NCBI RefSeq assembly: GCF_039724765.1
Contig: NZ_CP155729.1
Coordinates: 2,737,501-2,801,500 of the forward strand
Direction: 5' to 3'
DNA: 64,000 bases
Source of the DNA: Sagittula stellata E-37
GTDB taxonomy: Bacteria; Pseudomonadota; Alphaproteobacteria; Rhodobacterales; Rhodobacteraceae
Shown here piece by piece: positions 1-7,910 of this stretch. Both the position numbers and the translations under genes were made by a program. How positions within the stretch are numbered: the first letter of the stretch is position 1; every line of letters starts with the position of its first letter. The notes under the pieces are model-generated. The model ran no database searches, was not told the DNA's origin, and was given only the letters and a program-made list of their open reading frames with translations.

Positions 1-854
1 AACCCGAAGGCCAGGATCGCCAGGAGCACGGTCCAGCTTTTCAGCGCCTCGCGTTTCTCGACCACGATGGCGGAATGCAGCAGCGCCGCCGCGAAGAGCC
101 AGGGCATGAAAGAGGCGTTCTCGACCGGGTCCCAGAACCAGAACCCGCCCCAGCCCAGTTCGTAGTAGGCCCACCACGATCCCAGTGCGATGCCGATTGT
201 GAGGAAGACCCACGCGGCCAACGTCCAGGGCCGCACCCAGCGGCCCCATGCGGCGTCCACGCGCCCCTCGATCAAGGCGGCGACTGCAAAGCTGAAGCAG
301 ATCGAAAGGCCCACGTAGCCGAGATAGAGGAACGGCGGATGGAAGGCGAGCCCGGGGTCCTGCAGGAGCGGGTTCAGGTCCTGTCCGTCCAGCGGCGGGA
401 TGGCCATGCGCAGGAACGGATTGGAGGTGAACAGGATGAACGCGAAGAAGGCCGCGGCAATCAGCGACTGGATGGCCAGAACGCGCGCCCGAAGAGTCGG
501 CGGCAGGTTGCCCCCGAACCACGCAGCCATCGCCCCGAAGAGAGCAAGGATCAGCACCCACAGCAGCATGGAGCCCTCGTGGTTGCCCCAGACGCCGGAG
601 AATTTGTACAGCAACGGCTTGGCGGAGTGGCTGTTCAACACGACCAGCCGCAGCGAGAAATCCGACACGACGAACGAATAGGTCAATGCCGCGAATGAGG
701 CCGCCACCAGAAGTAACTGCGCAGTTGCGGCGGGTTCGGCCACGGCCATCCACCCCGGCCACCTTCGGTGTGCCCCGATCAGCGGCACCGTCGCCTGCAC
801 GAGGCTGACGAGAAAAGCGAGGATAAGGGCGAAGTGTCCGAGCTCTGCAATCAT
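1..854 (-). CDS. ccmF: Cytochrome c-type biogenesis protein CcmF, 5' part (heme lyase)
   Basis: Integral membrane subunit of the system I cytochrome c maturation machinery, which attaches heme to apocytochrome c on the periplasmic face. The gene starts at the ATG at 854 (protein begins [14 protein letters not shown]) and runs off the left edge, leaving about 284 codons of a protein usually near 650 residues. The tryptophan-rich WWD heme-handling motif is clear around residues 230-245 ([15 protein letters not shown]), and another family hallmark, [13 protein letters not shown], lies upstream of it. Several hydrophobic membrane segments alternate through the visible part. CcmE, often the upstream partner, is not adjacent: the next gene upstream on the same strand is the holin at 1036-1596, separated by a likely terminator. 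Confidence 0.93.
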   Translation of the reverse strand, partial: MIAELGHFALILAFLVSLVQATVPLIGAHRRWPGWMAVAEPAATAQLLLVAASFAALTYSFVVSDFSLRLVVLNSHSAKPLLYKFSGVWGNHEGSMLLWVLILALFGAMAAWFGGNLPPTLRARVLAIQSLIAAAFFAFILFTSNPFLRMAIPPLDGQDLNPLLQDPGLAFHPPFLYLGYVGLSICFSFAVAALIEGRVDAAWGRWVRPWTLAAWVFLTIGIALGSWWAYYELGWGGFWFWDPVENASFMPWLFAAALLHSAIVVEKREALKSWTVLLAILAFG

Positions 855-981
855 GCCGCCGGTTATAGGTGTCTGGCAACGCCGGGCCAAACGAAATCGC
901 GCGGATCATCCGTTCACTTTGTCGCGGGCAACCGTTGCGCTCTGTTGCCTTGGCCATTGCATGGCGACACGATGAAAGGAA

Positions 982-1010
982 ACAGGCGCCGGCCAGTGCC
1001 CGACGCCTGT
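982..1010 (-). terminator. Likely terminator after the holin gene
   Basis: A 7-bp perfect stem (ACAGGCG against CGCCTGT) encloses a GC-rich loop. Read on the minus strand it is followed by a pyrimidine run TTTCCTTTC. It sits between the holin stop codon and the ccmF start, so it would end the lysis-pair transcript before ccmF. Confidence 0.5.
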
Positions 1011-1035
1011 CTTGTAGGTTTCTTGTGAGGTGTCC

Positions 1036-1596
1036 TCAGGATGCCTTGCGCCAGTCGTTCAGGGCCGCATTGTCGCCGGATGCCTCGAACACCTCTGGCT
1101 CACGGGCATCGGCATTCACCTGCGCGCCGCCCCTTAACGCCTCTACGTCGTGCACTGTCTGCACCACCTGCGGCACAGCCGCCATGGTCACTGCGATCTC
1201 ACGTTGGAATTCCTGTCCCTTCGCCTGATGGCGCGCGCCGAAATAGAAGCTGACAATCGCACCGAGCAGCCACCACAGAGGTTCAGGTACAAGCGCGATC
1301 CCGGCCATGCGTGCCGCGAACCAGACGGGATCGACCATCGCCGCCACGAAAAGGCCCATTGTGCCAAGCGCCATGGCCGGGCGCGGGATGCGGTTGAGTG
1401 CGTCCATCAGTCGGTCGAACCAGCCACGGTCCGCCACCCGGAACTCCGTCCCGAACTGGCCGAGCGCGGCCTGCTGGGCCATCGCCTCGCGCACCGCGTC
1501 CTGTTCGGCGTTCACCCGGAAGACCTCGGCAGTGTCGCGGATCACGTTCCTGCCGTTGCCGAACAACGTCTCAAGAAGACCCTGCACTATCCCCAT
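1036..1596 (-). CDS. Holin of the 3-TM gene-transfer-agent release family
   Basis: A 186-residue membrane protein resembling the three-transmembrane holins associated with gene transfer agent (GTA) release. The N-terminal half is polar; hydrophobic segments follow at about residues 73-95 (PAMALGTMGLFVAAMV), 95-112, and 115-130 (EPLWWLLGAIVSFYFGA). A charged C-terminal tail follows. Holins form inner-membrane lesions that let an endolysin reach peptidoglycan. The start overlaps the end of the endolysin gene by 10 bases, so the two are translated together. No GTA capsid or tail gene is visible in the window. The family call comes from protein layout and partner; single-gene alternatives such as a generic membrane protein are less likely. 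Confidence 0.78.
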   Translation of the reverse strand: MGIVQGLLETLFGNGRNVIRDTAEVFRVNAEQDAVREAMAQQAALGQFGTEFRVADRGWFDRLMDALNRIPRPAMALGTMGLFVAAMVDPVWFAARMAGIALVPEPLWWLLGAIVSFYFGARHQAKGQEFQREIAVTMAAVPQVVQTVHDVEALRGGAQVNADAREPEVFEASGDNAALNDWRKAS

Positions 1597-2207
1597 GTCG
1601 CCACCCGAGCCTGAAACTCAGCATCTGTCATGTGATAACGGGCCGAGATGAATTCCTCTGCGCGACGGATCCAGCCACCCTTTCCACCCGCCCGAGTGCG
1701 AGCGTACTTGCGCGAGGCCGGGCGCTGGTCCGCCAGACGGAAATAATAGTTGCGCCGCGCGATCCCATAGGCATCCGCCATGTGGTTCGGTGCCTTGACA
1801 TAGGCGCGCGCGCAAGCGGCGATGGTCAGCGGGCCGATGGCTCCGTCGACGCTGACCTGTTCTCCCATTTCCACCAACAGCCGCTGAAGGATACGCACCG
1901 CATTGGCACCGGCATTGACGTACATGTCGAAGACCGTCGCCTGCAGCGCCTCCGGCAATTCCGCGATGCGCGGACGCAGGAAATAGTGTTCGAGGTAGAT
2001 TTCCACCGCCTGCGCACGTGTGATGCGCTTCACGTCCTGGGCGTCGACCGCACCATCGCGTGTCAGGTCGAGACCAAGCCGCCGCATGGTATGCACCGTC
2101 ACCCCGTACTTCGTGGCGCCGCCAGGATCGTCGGGATCATTGACATAGCCACCCTCGCGCGCAACGATTTCCTGTGCCATTTGCCGCACATGCTGTGCTG
2201 TTGCCAT
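1587..2207 (-). CDS. Endolysin, glycoside hydrolase family 108 with peptidoglycan-binding domain
   Basis: A 206-residue muramidase-type endolysin. The N-terminal GH108 catalytic motif is visible as REGGYVNDPDDPGGATKYGVT, with the likely catalytic glutamate at residue 18. A C-terminal PG_binding_3-like segment begins near residue 115 (VSVDGAIGPLTIAA). There is no signal peptide, so access to the wall needs a holin, encoded next and overlapping by 10 bases. A strong ribosome binding site (GGAGG, 8 bases before the ATG) fixes the start. In Rhodobacter capsulatus a similar endolysin/holin pair outside the main GTA cluster releases the particles; assigning the same job here is inference from family and context. 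Confidence 0.85.
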   Translation of the reverse strand: MATAQHVRQMAQEIVAREGGYVNDPDDPGGATKYGVTVHTMRRLGLDLTRDGAVDAQDVKRITRAQAVEIYLEHYFLRPRIAELPEALQATVFDMYVNAGANAVRILQRLLVEMGEQVSVDGAIGPLTIAACARAYVKAPNHMADAYGIARRNYYFRLADQRPASRKYARTRAGGKGGWIRRAEEFISARYHMTDAEFQARVATWG

Positions 2208-2292
2208 CGTTCTTGCCTCCTCATGAGAGTCACTCGATGCCGCAACCCTGCTGTGGTTTGGTTAACAGCCTTTGTGAGGAGCGCGCGCCGCC

Positions 2293-2724
2293 ATGACGGA
2301 GCTGACCGCCGAAGACATCGTTGCGCGTCTGGATCTTGCGCCCCACCCGGAAGGCGGCCACTTCCGGCAAACGTGGATCGCCGAGGCAGAAAATGGGTCG
2401 AGACCCGCCGGCACCTGCATCTACTTCCTGCTTAGGGCCGGAGAGAAGAGCCATTGGCACGCCGTCGATGCAACCGAGATCTGGCATTTCTACGCCGGGA
2501 CGCCTTTGGTCCTGTCCATCTCTGCCGCTCGTGAAGGACCGCGACAGGACGTACTCTTGGGACCGGATCTGACGCAGGGCGAAACCCCGCAGGTCATCGT
2601 GCCCGAAGGACACTGGCAGGCGGCGCGGGCGGGAACGGGCTGGGCGCTTGTAGGGTGCACTGTCTCGCCCGGCTTCCACTTCGAAGGCTTCGAACTGGCG
2701 CCGCCGGGTTTCGACATTGCCTGA
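2293..2724 (+). CDS. Cupin-fold protein, DUF985 (Cupin_5) family
   Basis: A 143-residue protein of the DUF985/Cupin_5 family, a small beta-barrel whose biochemical role is not established. Family marks are LAPHPEGGHFRQTW near the N-terminus, IYFLL, HWHAVDATEIWHFYAG in the middle (conserved histidines and glutamate in the barrel) and GWALVGCTVSPGFHFEGFE near the end. The length is typical. It stands alone: the endolysin gene is divergent and the PRC-barrel gene convergent. A GAGGAG ribosome binding site lies 11 bases before the ATG. Confidence 0.85.
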   Translation: MTELTAEDIVARLDLAPHPEGGHFRQTWIAEAENGSRPAGTCIYFLLRAGEKSHWHAVDATEIWHFYAGTPLVLSISAAREGPRQDVLLGPDLTQGETPQVIVPEGHWQAARAGTGWALVGCTVSPGFHFEGFELAPPGFDIA

Positions 2725-2768
2725 CTGAACCGACACAAAGATCGAGAACACTTCCGGAAACGAAACGA

Positions 2769-2785
2769 CCCGGGCTAAGCCCGGG
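2769..2785. terminator. Convergent intergenic hairpin, likely bidirectional terminator
   Basis: A perfect 7-bp stem CCCGGGC/GCCCGGG with a TAA loop lies between the convergent cupin and PRC-barrel genes. On the minus strand it is followed by GTCGTTTCGTTTCC, a moderately T-rich tail. Confidence 0.55.
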
Positions 2786-2809
2786 CCGCTCTTGTCGTGT
2801 GAAAGGCGT

Positions 2810-3634
2810 TTACTGCATCTGAGCCGTATCGTACGCCTGCATCTCCGACAGTTGGTCGTTGGAGTACCAGGTCACGACGTCGTAGCCACCGCCTTCAAGC
2901 GGTACGAGCTTTGCTTCACCGGACTGCAGCAGCACGAACTTGTCTCCGATGCCGAGGAAACCGCCGACTTCCGCAACGATGCCTTCGATCCCACCGTCAG
3001 CGCTGATAACGATGTCCTGCACCGATCCCACGCGGGTCCAGTCCTGGGCCACGGCGTTGAAGGACGCGGTCTTGTCCCACTCGCCTTCGATCACGTAGAC
3101 ACGGTTGCCGATGATAGAGGTGGCGGCCACGTCGCCAGTCACGCCAAGACCGTCTTCGTTCATCGCCATGTCGCTCGGCAGGTCCGCGTCACCGGCCATG
3201 GAGTCGGTGCCTTCAGCGGTCTCCATCGTGTCGTTCCCGGCAGCCATGGGATCGGTCGTGTCGGCATTCTCGGCCGACTGCTCTTCCTCTGCCATCGGTG
3301 TGTCGGACTCAGCCACATCGGACGCATTTTCCGCGCCGGCCATCGGATCCTCTGACACCGGGGTGTCGTTCGCGTCGGCGGTATCGGTGGCGTCCTGATC
3401 CTGTGCCATCGGATCGGTGCTGTCAGCGGTCATCTCGCCGTCGGCGGAGGTGGCCTCCTCGGACGTGCTGTCGACCATGTCTTCGGCATCGGATGCGGAA
3501 TCGTCGGTCATCGCTTGGTCGGACTGTTCCACCTGATCCTTCGGCAGAAGCTTCGTGTCGTCAGACGCCTGCTGCGCAAGCGCGAAAGCGGGAATCAGCG
3601 CGGCGGTTGCGGTCGTCAAAAGAAAGCGTTTCAT
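2810..3634 (-). CDS. Exported acidic PRC-barrel domain protein
   Basis: The start is set at the ATG at 3634 because it begins a clean signal peptide (MKRFLLTTATAALIPAFALA, cleavage near residue 20) and has a GGAG site 7 bases upstream. The mature 250-residue protein has a low-complexity acidic region (about 21-165) rich in Asp, Glu, Ser, Thr and Ala. This region carries recurring DPMA/TPMA/DSMA tetrapeptides. A PRC-barrel-like domain follows (about 170-260, GNRVYVIEGEW ... RVGSVQDIVISADGGIEGIVAEVGG). PRC-barrels mediate protein or RNA contacts; in Rhodobacterales, exported two-part proteins like this are common but uncharacterised. It is transcribed alone toward the cupin gene, with a terminator between. 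Confidence 0.8.
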   Translation of the reverse strand: MKRFLLTTATAALIPAFALAQQASDDTKLLPKDQVEQSDQAMTDDSASDAEDMVDSTSEEATSADGEMTADSTDPMAQDQDATDTADANDTPVSEDPMAGAENASDVAESDTPMAEEEQSAENADTTDPMAAGNDTMETAEGTDSMAGDADLPSDMAMNEDGLGVTGDVAATSIIGNRVYVIEGEWDKTASFNAVAQDWTRVGSVQDIVISADGGIEGIVAEVGGFLGIGDKFVLLQSGEAKLVPLEGGGYDVVTWYSNDQLSEMQAYDTAQMQ

Positions 3635-3774
3635 AGGAATTCTCCATATCCCATCCAGATGACCGGAAAACGCCACCCTCCCTTTTCTGTTCCGCTCAAT
3701 ATTTTCGCATTGGCGCGGAACATTCCGCATTCATCCGCGTTCCACGCCTCTTGCGACGATACTTCACGACACGC

Positions 3775-5355
3775 TCAACCCTGATTTGTATGGACGAAAT
3801 GCAGCAATTGCTCGGTAGAGCCGTCCTTTCCGGATATCGGCGCCTCTCCGCTCACCAGCGGTCCAAGCGCAGTCGCCAGCTCCTTGCCCAGCTCCACGCC
3901 CCATTGATCATAAGAGTTTATCCCGAGGATCACCCCCTCGACGAACACCCGATGCTCGTAGAGCGCCACGATCTTGCCCAGGGTTTCCGGGTCCAGCGTT
4001 TCGTACATCAGCGTCGTCGAGGGCCGGTTGCCCGGGAAAACCCGGTGCCTCGCCTGACGCTCCAACTCGTTCCCCACGAACTTGTCCGCGACCTTGTTGC
4101 GCGCTTCGTCGAGGCTCCGGCCACGCATCAGCGCTTCCGATTGTGCCAGGCAGTTCGCGACGAGAAGCTGATGATGATGTGCCAAACCGGGCTCATGCCC
4201 TTTCGCGGCGACCATAAACTCGCACGGGATGACCCGCGTGCCCTGATGGATCAGCTGGTAAAAGGCGTGCTGGCCGTTGGTGCCCGGTTCGCCCCACACG
4301 ACAGGACCGCTGTCGAAGGGCAGATCGGCGCCGTCCATGCTGACACCCTTGCCATTGCTCTCCATCTCAAGCTGCTGGAGGTAGGCCGGCAGCCGCATCA
4401 ACCGGTTTTCGTACGGCAGCACCGCCCGCGTCGCATACCCCAACCCCTGATTGTGCCAAATCCCCACAAGGGCCAACATGACGGGCAGGTTCGCCGACGG
4501 GTGCGCTTCGCGGAAATGGACGTCCATCGCACGCGCGCCGTTCAGGAAGGCCCGAAAATTCTCCGGCCCGATGGCGATCATCACAGACATACCGATGGGG
4601 CCCCACATGGAATAGCGTCCACCGACCCAGTCCTCGAAGCCGAAGACGCGTTCCTCCGGGATACCAAAGGCTCCGGCCTTCTCCGCGTTGGAGGACAAAG
4701 CGATGAACTTTCCCTCGTCGGAAACACCATGGCTTGCCAACCAGTCCTTGGCCGATCGTGCATTGGTCATCGTTTCGATCGTGGTGAATGTCTTGGACGC
4801 CACGATGAAAACCGTTTTCTCCGGATCCAGTCCCTTCAGCGTGTCAGTGATATCGGCGCCATCGACGTTCGACACGAAATGGCAACGCGGTCCGTCGTGG
4901 TAGGGTGCCAGTGCCAGCGTCGCCATCACCGGCCCCAGATCGGAACCGCCGATGCCGATGTTCACCACGTCGGTCACGTTGGAGCCCCGCAGTTCACGGG
5001 ACAGGGCTTCCATCCGTCCGAGTGTCTCCAGCACTTCCGGCATCACATCGTTGCCGTCGACAAGAACCGGATCGCCGTCGAGGTTGCGCAGTGCGGTATG
5101 CAGCACCGCGCGCCCTTCGGTCTCGTTGATCTTGGCGCCGCCGAACATCGCTTCGCGCCGCTCCGCGACCTTCGCTTCATTGACCAGCGCCAGCAGTGCG
5201 GCCTCGACCTCCGTGTCGATCTGCGTCTTGGAATAGTCGAAGAGCATCCCCAGCGCGGCTACGCTGAACCTCTCGGCACGCCCGGTGTCGGCGAACAGGT
5301 CCTCGATCCTGCGATCTCCGATGCGCGCCGCCTGCGCCTTTACAGCCTCGAACAT
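3775..5355 (-). CDS. pgi: Glucose-6-phosphate isomerase
   Basis: Interconverts glucose 6-phosphate and fructose 6-phosphate in the cytoplasm. The 526-residue length is normal for the bacterial enzyme. Family signatures are present: [11 protein letters not shown] (sugar-phosphate binding), the signature [18 protein letters not shown], and [16 protein letters not shown]. It is the last gene of a zwf-pgl-pgi run on the minus strand, 82 bases after pgl. In this lineage glucose is mostly used by the Entner-Doudoroff route, so Pgi recycles hexose phosphate into zwf or feeds sugar phosphates for polysaccharide synthesis; that is known physiology of related species, not shown here. Confidence 0.97.
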   Translation of the reverse strand: MFEAVKAQAARIGDRRIEDLFADTGRAERFSVAALGMLFDYSKTQIDTEVEAALLALVNEAKVAERREAMFGGAKINETEGRAVLHTALRNLDGDPVLVDGNDVMPEVLETLGRMEALSRELRGSNVTDVVNIGIGGSDLGPVMATLALAPYHDGPRCHFVSNVDGADITDTLKGLDPEKTVFIVASKTFTTIETMTNARSAKDWLASHGVSDEGKFIALSSNAEKAGAFGIPEERVFGFEDWVGGRYSMWGPIGMSVMIAIGPENFRAFLNGARAMDVHFREAHPSANLPVMLALVGIWHNQGLGYATRAVLPYENRLMRLPAYLQQLEMESNGKGVSMDGADLPFDSGPVVWGEPGTNGQHAFYQLIHQGTRVIPCEFMVAAKGHEPGLAHHHQLLVANCLAQSEALMRGRSLDEARNKVADKFVGNELERQARHRVFPGNRPSTTLMYETLDPETLGKIVALYEHRVFVEGVILGINSYDQWGVELGKELATALGPLVSGEAPISGKDGSTEQLLHFVHTNQG

Positions 5356-5437
5356 TCCAGTTTCCCCATTGCTCGCCGGGCGTTAGCATCCGGCCTGATT
5401 TCAGATGTCTCACTGCTCTGCCGCGCGAAACAGCGGT

Positions 5438-6115
5438 TCAAAGCGCCCAATGTACCTTGGCCTCATCGAGGACCGCGTTGATGGGCGCCTCGAGAGCCGG
5501 TTTTCCACGGGCGCTTTCCAGCACCGCCCGCTTTTCCTCACCGTAGATCAGCACGTGTTTCGACATGGCGCCGTTCAGCACATGCGCCGACAGCGTGATC
5601 CGCGGCTCAGGCGCACCGGGGGCACGCATCGCCATCAGGATCGGCGCGTCAGGCTTCAACGCCTCTTCCAGGCGGTCGGCCTCCGGGAACATCGATGCGG
5701 TGTGCATGTCCGTGCCCATCCCCAGAAGGACGACGGCCAGCGGAAGCACATCGGCGATGGGCGCACTCAAGTCCTCAAGCGCGTCTTCAGGCGCATCGAA
5801 AGGGGCATAGAGGGGCAGAAAACGGGCTTTTGCCGCACGATCGACCAGCAGCCGCGACTTTATCAGCGCAGTGTTTGAGCGCGGGCTGTCCTCCGGCACC
5901 CAGCGTTCATCGCCCAGCAGCACATCCACCCGGCTCCAATCCAGGTCTGCCGCGCAGAGATCGTCGAAGATCGGACCGGGTGACGTGCCGCCCGGCACAA
6001 CCAGTGCAGCACGATCCTCGTGCTGCAGCGCCAGACGCAGGTCGCCCGCCAAACGTTGCGCAAGCTCGATCGACAGCATTTCGCGATCCGGGTACTCGAA
6101 AAATTCGTAGGTCAA
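5438..6115 (-). CDS. pgl: 6-phosphogluconolactonase
   Basis: Hydrolyses 6-phosphogluconolactone, the product of Zwf, to 6-phosphogluconate. It belongs to the NagB/DevB-type fold: VVPGGTSPGPIFDDL near the N-terminus, VLLGDERWVPEDSPRSN (family signature) and VVLLGMGTDMHTASMFP. I place the start at the TTG at 6115. An AGGAAGGA ribosome binding site lies about 11 bases upstream, and the protein then begins with the typical MTYEFFEYPDREML and has 225 residues. An in-frame ATG at 6169 would add 18 residues that look unlike the family. It lies between zwf (about 156 bases upstream) and pgi. Confidence 0.92.
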   Translation of the reverse strand: MTYEFFEYPDREMLSIELAQRLAGDLRLALQHEDRAALVVPGGTSPGPIFDDLCAADLDWSRVDVLLGDERWVPEDSPRSNTALIKSRLLVDRAAKARFLPLYAPFDAPEDALEDLSAPIADVLPLAVVLLGMGTDMHTASMFPEADRLEEALKPDAPILMAMRAPGAPEPRITLSAHVLNGAMSKHVLIYGEEKRAVLESARGKPALEAPINAVLDEAKVHWAL

Positions 6116-6271
6116 ACCGTCATGTCCTTCCTCGGTCTGTCCGCGGCGCACCCGCCACAGGCGCGCCACTCGTCACTCGGGAGCAAGACCGTCCACTGCA
6201 ACCCTATTCGGCGAAGACCCGACCACGGTCGAGAGCCGCCGCCGGGAAAATGCGTCATCGGGCGTCGTGTC

Positions 6272-7726
6272 TCAAGCCTTGATCTCTCGCCACTTGCGGC
6301 CGTCACGATGCATCAGCATCAGCGCATCCTCGGGCCCGTTCGAACCGGGATCGTAGGGTTTGGGCACATCGCCGCGCCGTTTCCAGCCCGCGATGATCGG
6401 GTCGGTCCAGGCCCAGGCTGCCTCAACCTCGTCACCCCGCATGAACAGCGTCTGGTTGCCCCGGATCACGTCCATGATGAGCCTTTCATAGGCATCCGGC
6501 ACCTCTTCTGCATCCGGCCCCAGCGCTTCGGCGAAGGTCATGTCCAGCGGCACGTCGACAAGGCGCATGCCGCCCGGTCCCGGCTCCTTGATGGTCACGC
6601 CGAGCGTCATGCCTTCGTTCGGCTGCAAGCGGATCGCCAGCACGTTGCGGTGGGTGCCCGCTTCGGGACCGAAGATCGAATGCGGCGCGTCCTTGAAGAC
6701 CACAGCAATCTCGGAGGTGCGCGAGCGCAACATCTTGCCGGTGCGCAGGTAGAACGGCGTGCCCGCCCATCGCCAGTTGGAGATATGGCATTTCAGCGCA
6801 ACAAAGCTTTCGGTCGTCGAGCGCAGGTCGTCCACATGGGTCCTGTAGCCCGGCTGTGTGTCGTCCGCTTCGTACTGCCCACGCACGACCTGGTGGTGGT
6901 CCACTGGGTCCAGCGCCCGGATCACCTTCAGCTTCTCGTCGCGCACAGCGTCAGGATTGAACCGCGCAGGCGGCTCCATCGCGATTAGACACAGGAGCTG
7001 CATCAGGTGATTCTGCACCATGTCCCGCATCGCGCCGGACGTGTCGTAGTAGGAACCCCGGCCCGCCACACTCACCGTTTCGGCCACGGTGATCTGTATG
7101 TGGTCCACGTACTGCGCGTTCCACAGGGGCTCGAACAGCATGTTCCCGAACCGCACGGCCATGAGGTTCTGAACCGTCTCCTTCCCGAGGTAATGGTCGA
7201 TCCGGTAGATCTGTGTCTCGTCGAAATGCTCGGCCAGCGTGGCGTTCAGCGCCTTTGCCGTCTCAAGGTCCTTGCCGAACGGCTTTTCGACCACCACGCG
7301 GCTTTCGTCGTCGGCAAGTCCAAAGCTGCGCAGCCGTTCCGCCAACGCCCCGAAAAGCGACGGCGCGACCGAAAAATAGAATGCCCGCACCACGCCATCC
7401 CTGAGCCGCCCTTTCAGCGACTCCCAGCCGGTTTCGCCCGTGGCGTCCACGTGCTCGTAGCCGACCCGCTCAAGGAAGGCCTCGGCCAGCGCTTCGTCGG
7501 CCCCCTGTGCGCCGCCGAACTCCCGGATCGCCTCGGCGACCGTCTCGCGAAACGCCGCGTCGTCCATCTCGGACCGGGCGGCGCCGATGATACGGGCATC
7601 CTCTGGCATCTGGCCCGCGCAAAAACGGCGGAAGAGGCCGGGCAAAATCTTGCGGCGCGCCAAATCGCCTGTGCCGCCGAAGATCACGAGGTCGAAACCA
7701 TCCACAGGAATGACACGAGACACCAT
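6272..7726 (-). CDS. zwf: Glucose-6-phosphate 1-dehydrogenase
   Basis: Oxidises glucose 6-phosphate with NADP to 6-phosphogluconolactone, the entry to the Entner-Doudoroff and pentose phosphate routes. The 484-residue protein has the N-terminal dinucleotide motif VIFGGTGDLARRKILP and the active-site signature IYRIDHYLGKETVQNL. The start is at the ATG at 7726, with an AAGGAT site 7 bases upstream; a longer reading to 7831 gives an implausible N-terminus. First gene of zwf-pgl-pgi. A perfect 16-bp palindrome about 30 bases upstream of the ATG suggests control by a LacI-family sugar-responsive regulator. Confidence 0.97.
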   Translation of the reverse strand: MVSRVIPVDGFDLVIFGGTGDLARRKILPGLFRRFCAGQMPEDARIIGAARSEMDDAAFRETVAEAIREFGGAQGADEALAEAFLERVGYEHVDATGETGWESLKGRLRDGVVRAFYFSVAPSLFGALAERLRSFGLADDESRVVVEKPFGKDLETAKALNATLAEHFDETQIYRIDHYLGKETVQNLMAVRFGNMLFEPLWNAQYVDHIQITVAETVSVAGRGSYYDTSGAMRDMVQNHLMQLLCLIAMEPPARFNPDAVRDEKLKVIRALDPVDHHQVVRGQYEADDTQPGYRTHVDDLRSTTESFVALKCHISNWRWAGTPFYLRTGKMLRSRTSEIAVVFKDAPHSIFGPEAGTHRNVLAIRLQPNEGMTLGVTIKEPGPGGMRLVDVPLDMTFAEALGPDAEEVPDAYERLIMDVIRGNQTLFMRGDEVEAAWAWTDPIIAGWKRRGDVPKPYDPGSNGPEDALMLMHRDGRKWREIKA

Positions 7727-7754
7727 GGCAAAACATCCTTTCAGTTCCGCAGCA

Positions 7755-7770
7755 TCGTTAGCGCTAACGA
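7755..7770. promoter_or_regulatory. LacI/GalR-family operator-like palindrome upstream of zwf
   Basis: TCGTTAGCGCTAACGA is a perfect 16-bp palindrome with the central CG typical of LacI/GalR-family operators. It lies 29-44 bases before the zwf ATG and about 150 bases from the divergent radical SAM gene. No lacI-family gene is in the window, so the regulator is unlinked. Confidence 0.6.
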
Positions 7771-7805
7771 CCTGTCGAGCACGACGTAGCCCATCTGTTG
7801 CACAG

Positions 7806-7833
7806 AGTCTAACAGCGATCTTGCCCTTCACAA
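7806..7833 (-). promoter_or_regulatory. Candidate sigma-70-type promoter for zwf
   Basis: On the minus strand TTGTGA (7833-7828) and TAGACT (7811-7806) are separated by 16 bases. Transcription would start near 7800 and place the palindrome at 7755-7770 about 30-45 bases downstream, a roadblock position. Both hexamers are imperfect, so this is tentative. Confidence 0.3.
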
Positions 7834-7910
7834 AGGCGTGGGACCAAATTGTCTTGTCGGCCCAAGAGATGCATCATCTTCTGGCACGGTCGCACAGCAC
7901 GGAGAGCCAG

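Noticed and set aside
2240-2275. A TTAAC half-site upstream of the endolysin gene that might be a CtrA site.
   Set aside because: Only one half of the TTAA-N7-TTAA pattern is present, so CtrA control cannot be supported from sequence.
3719-3743. GGAAC-N17-GTT upstream of the PRC-barrel gene, resembling an EcfG general-stress promoter.
   Set aside because: The PhyR-EcfG system is generally lacking in Rhodobacterales, no regulator is seen here, and such a short pattern arises by chance.
3751-5481. A 576-codon plus-strand open frame opposite pgi.
   Set aside because: Antisense shadow of pgi with atypical His/Arg-rich composition.
6112-6306. A 64-codon minus-strand frame between zwf and pgl.
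   Set aside because: It overlaps the zwf end, has no family features, and its stop lies just after the pgl ribosome binding site; it is probably a fortuitous frame.
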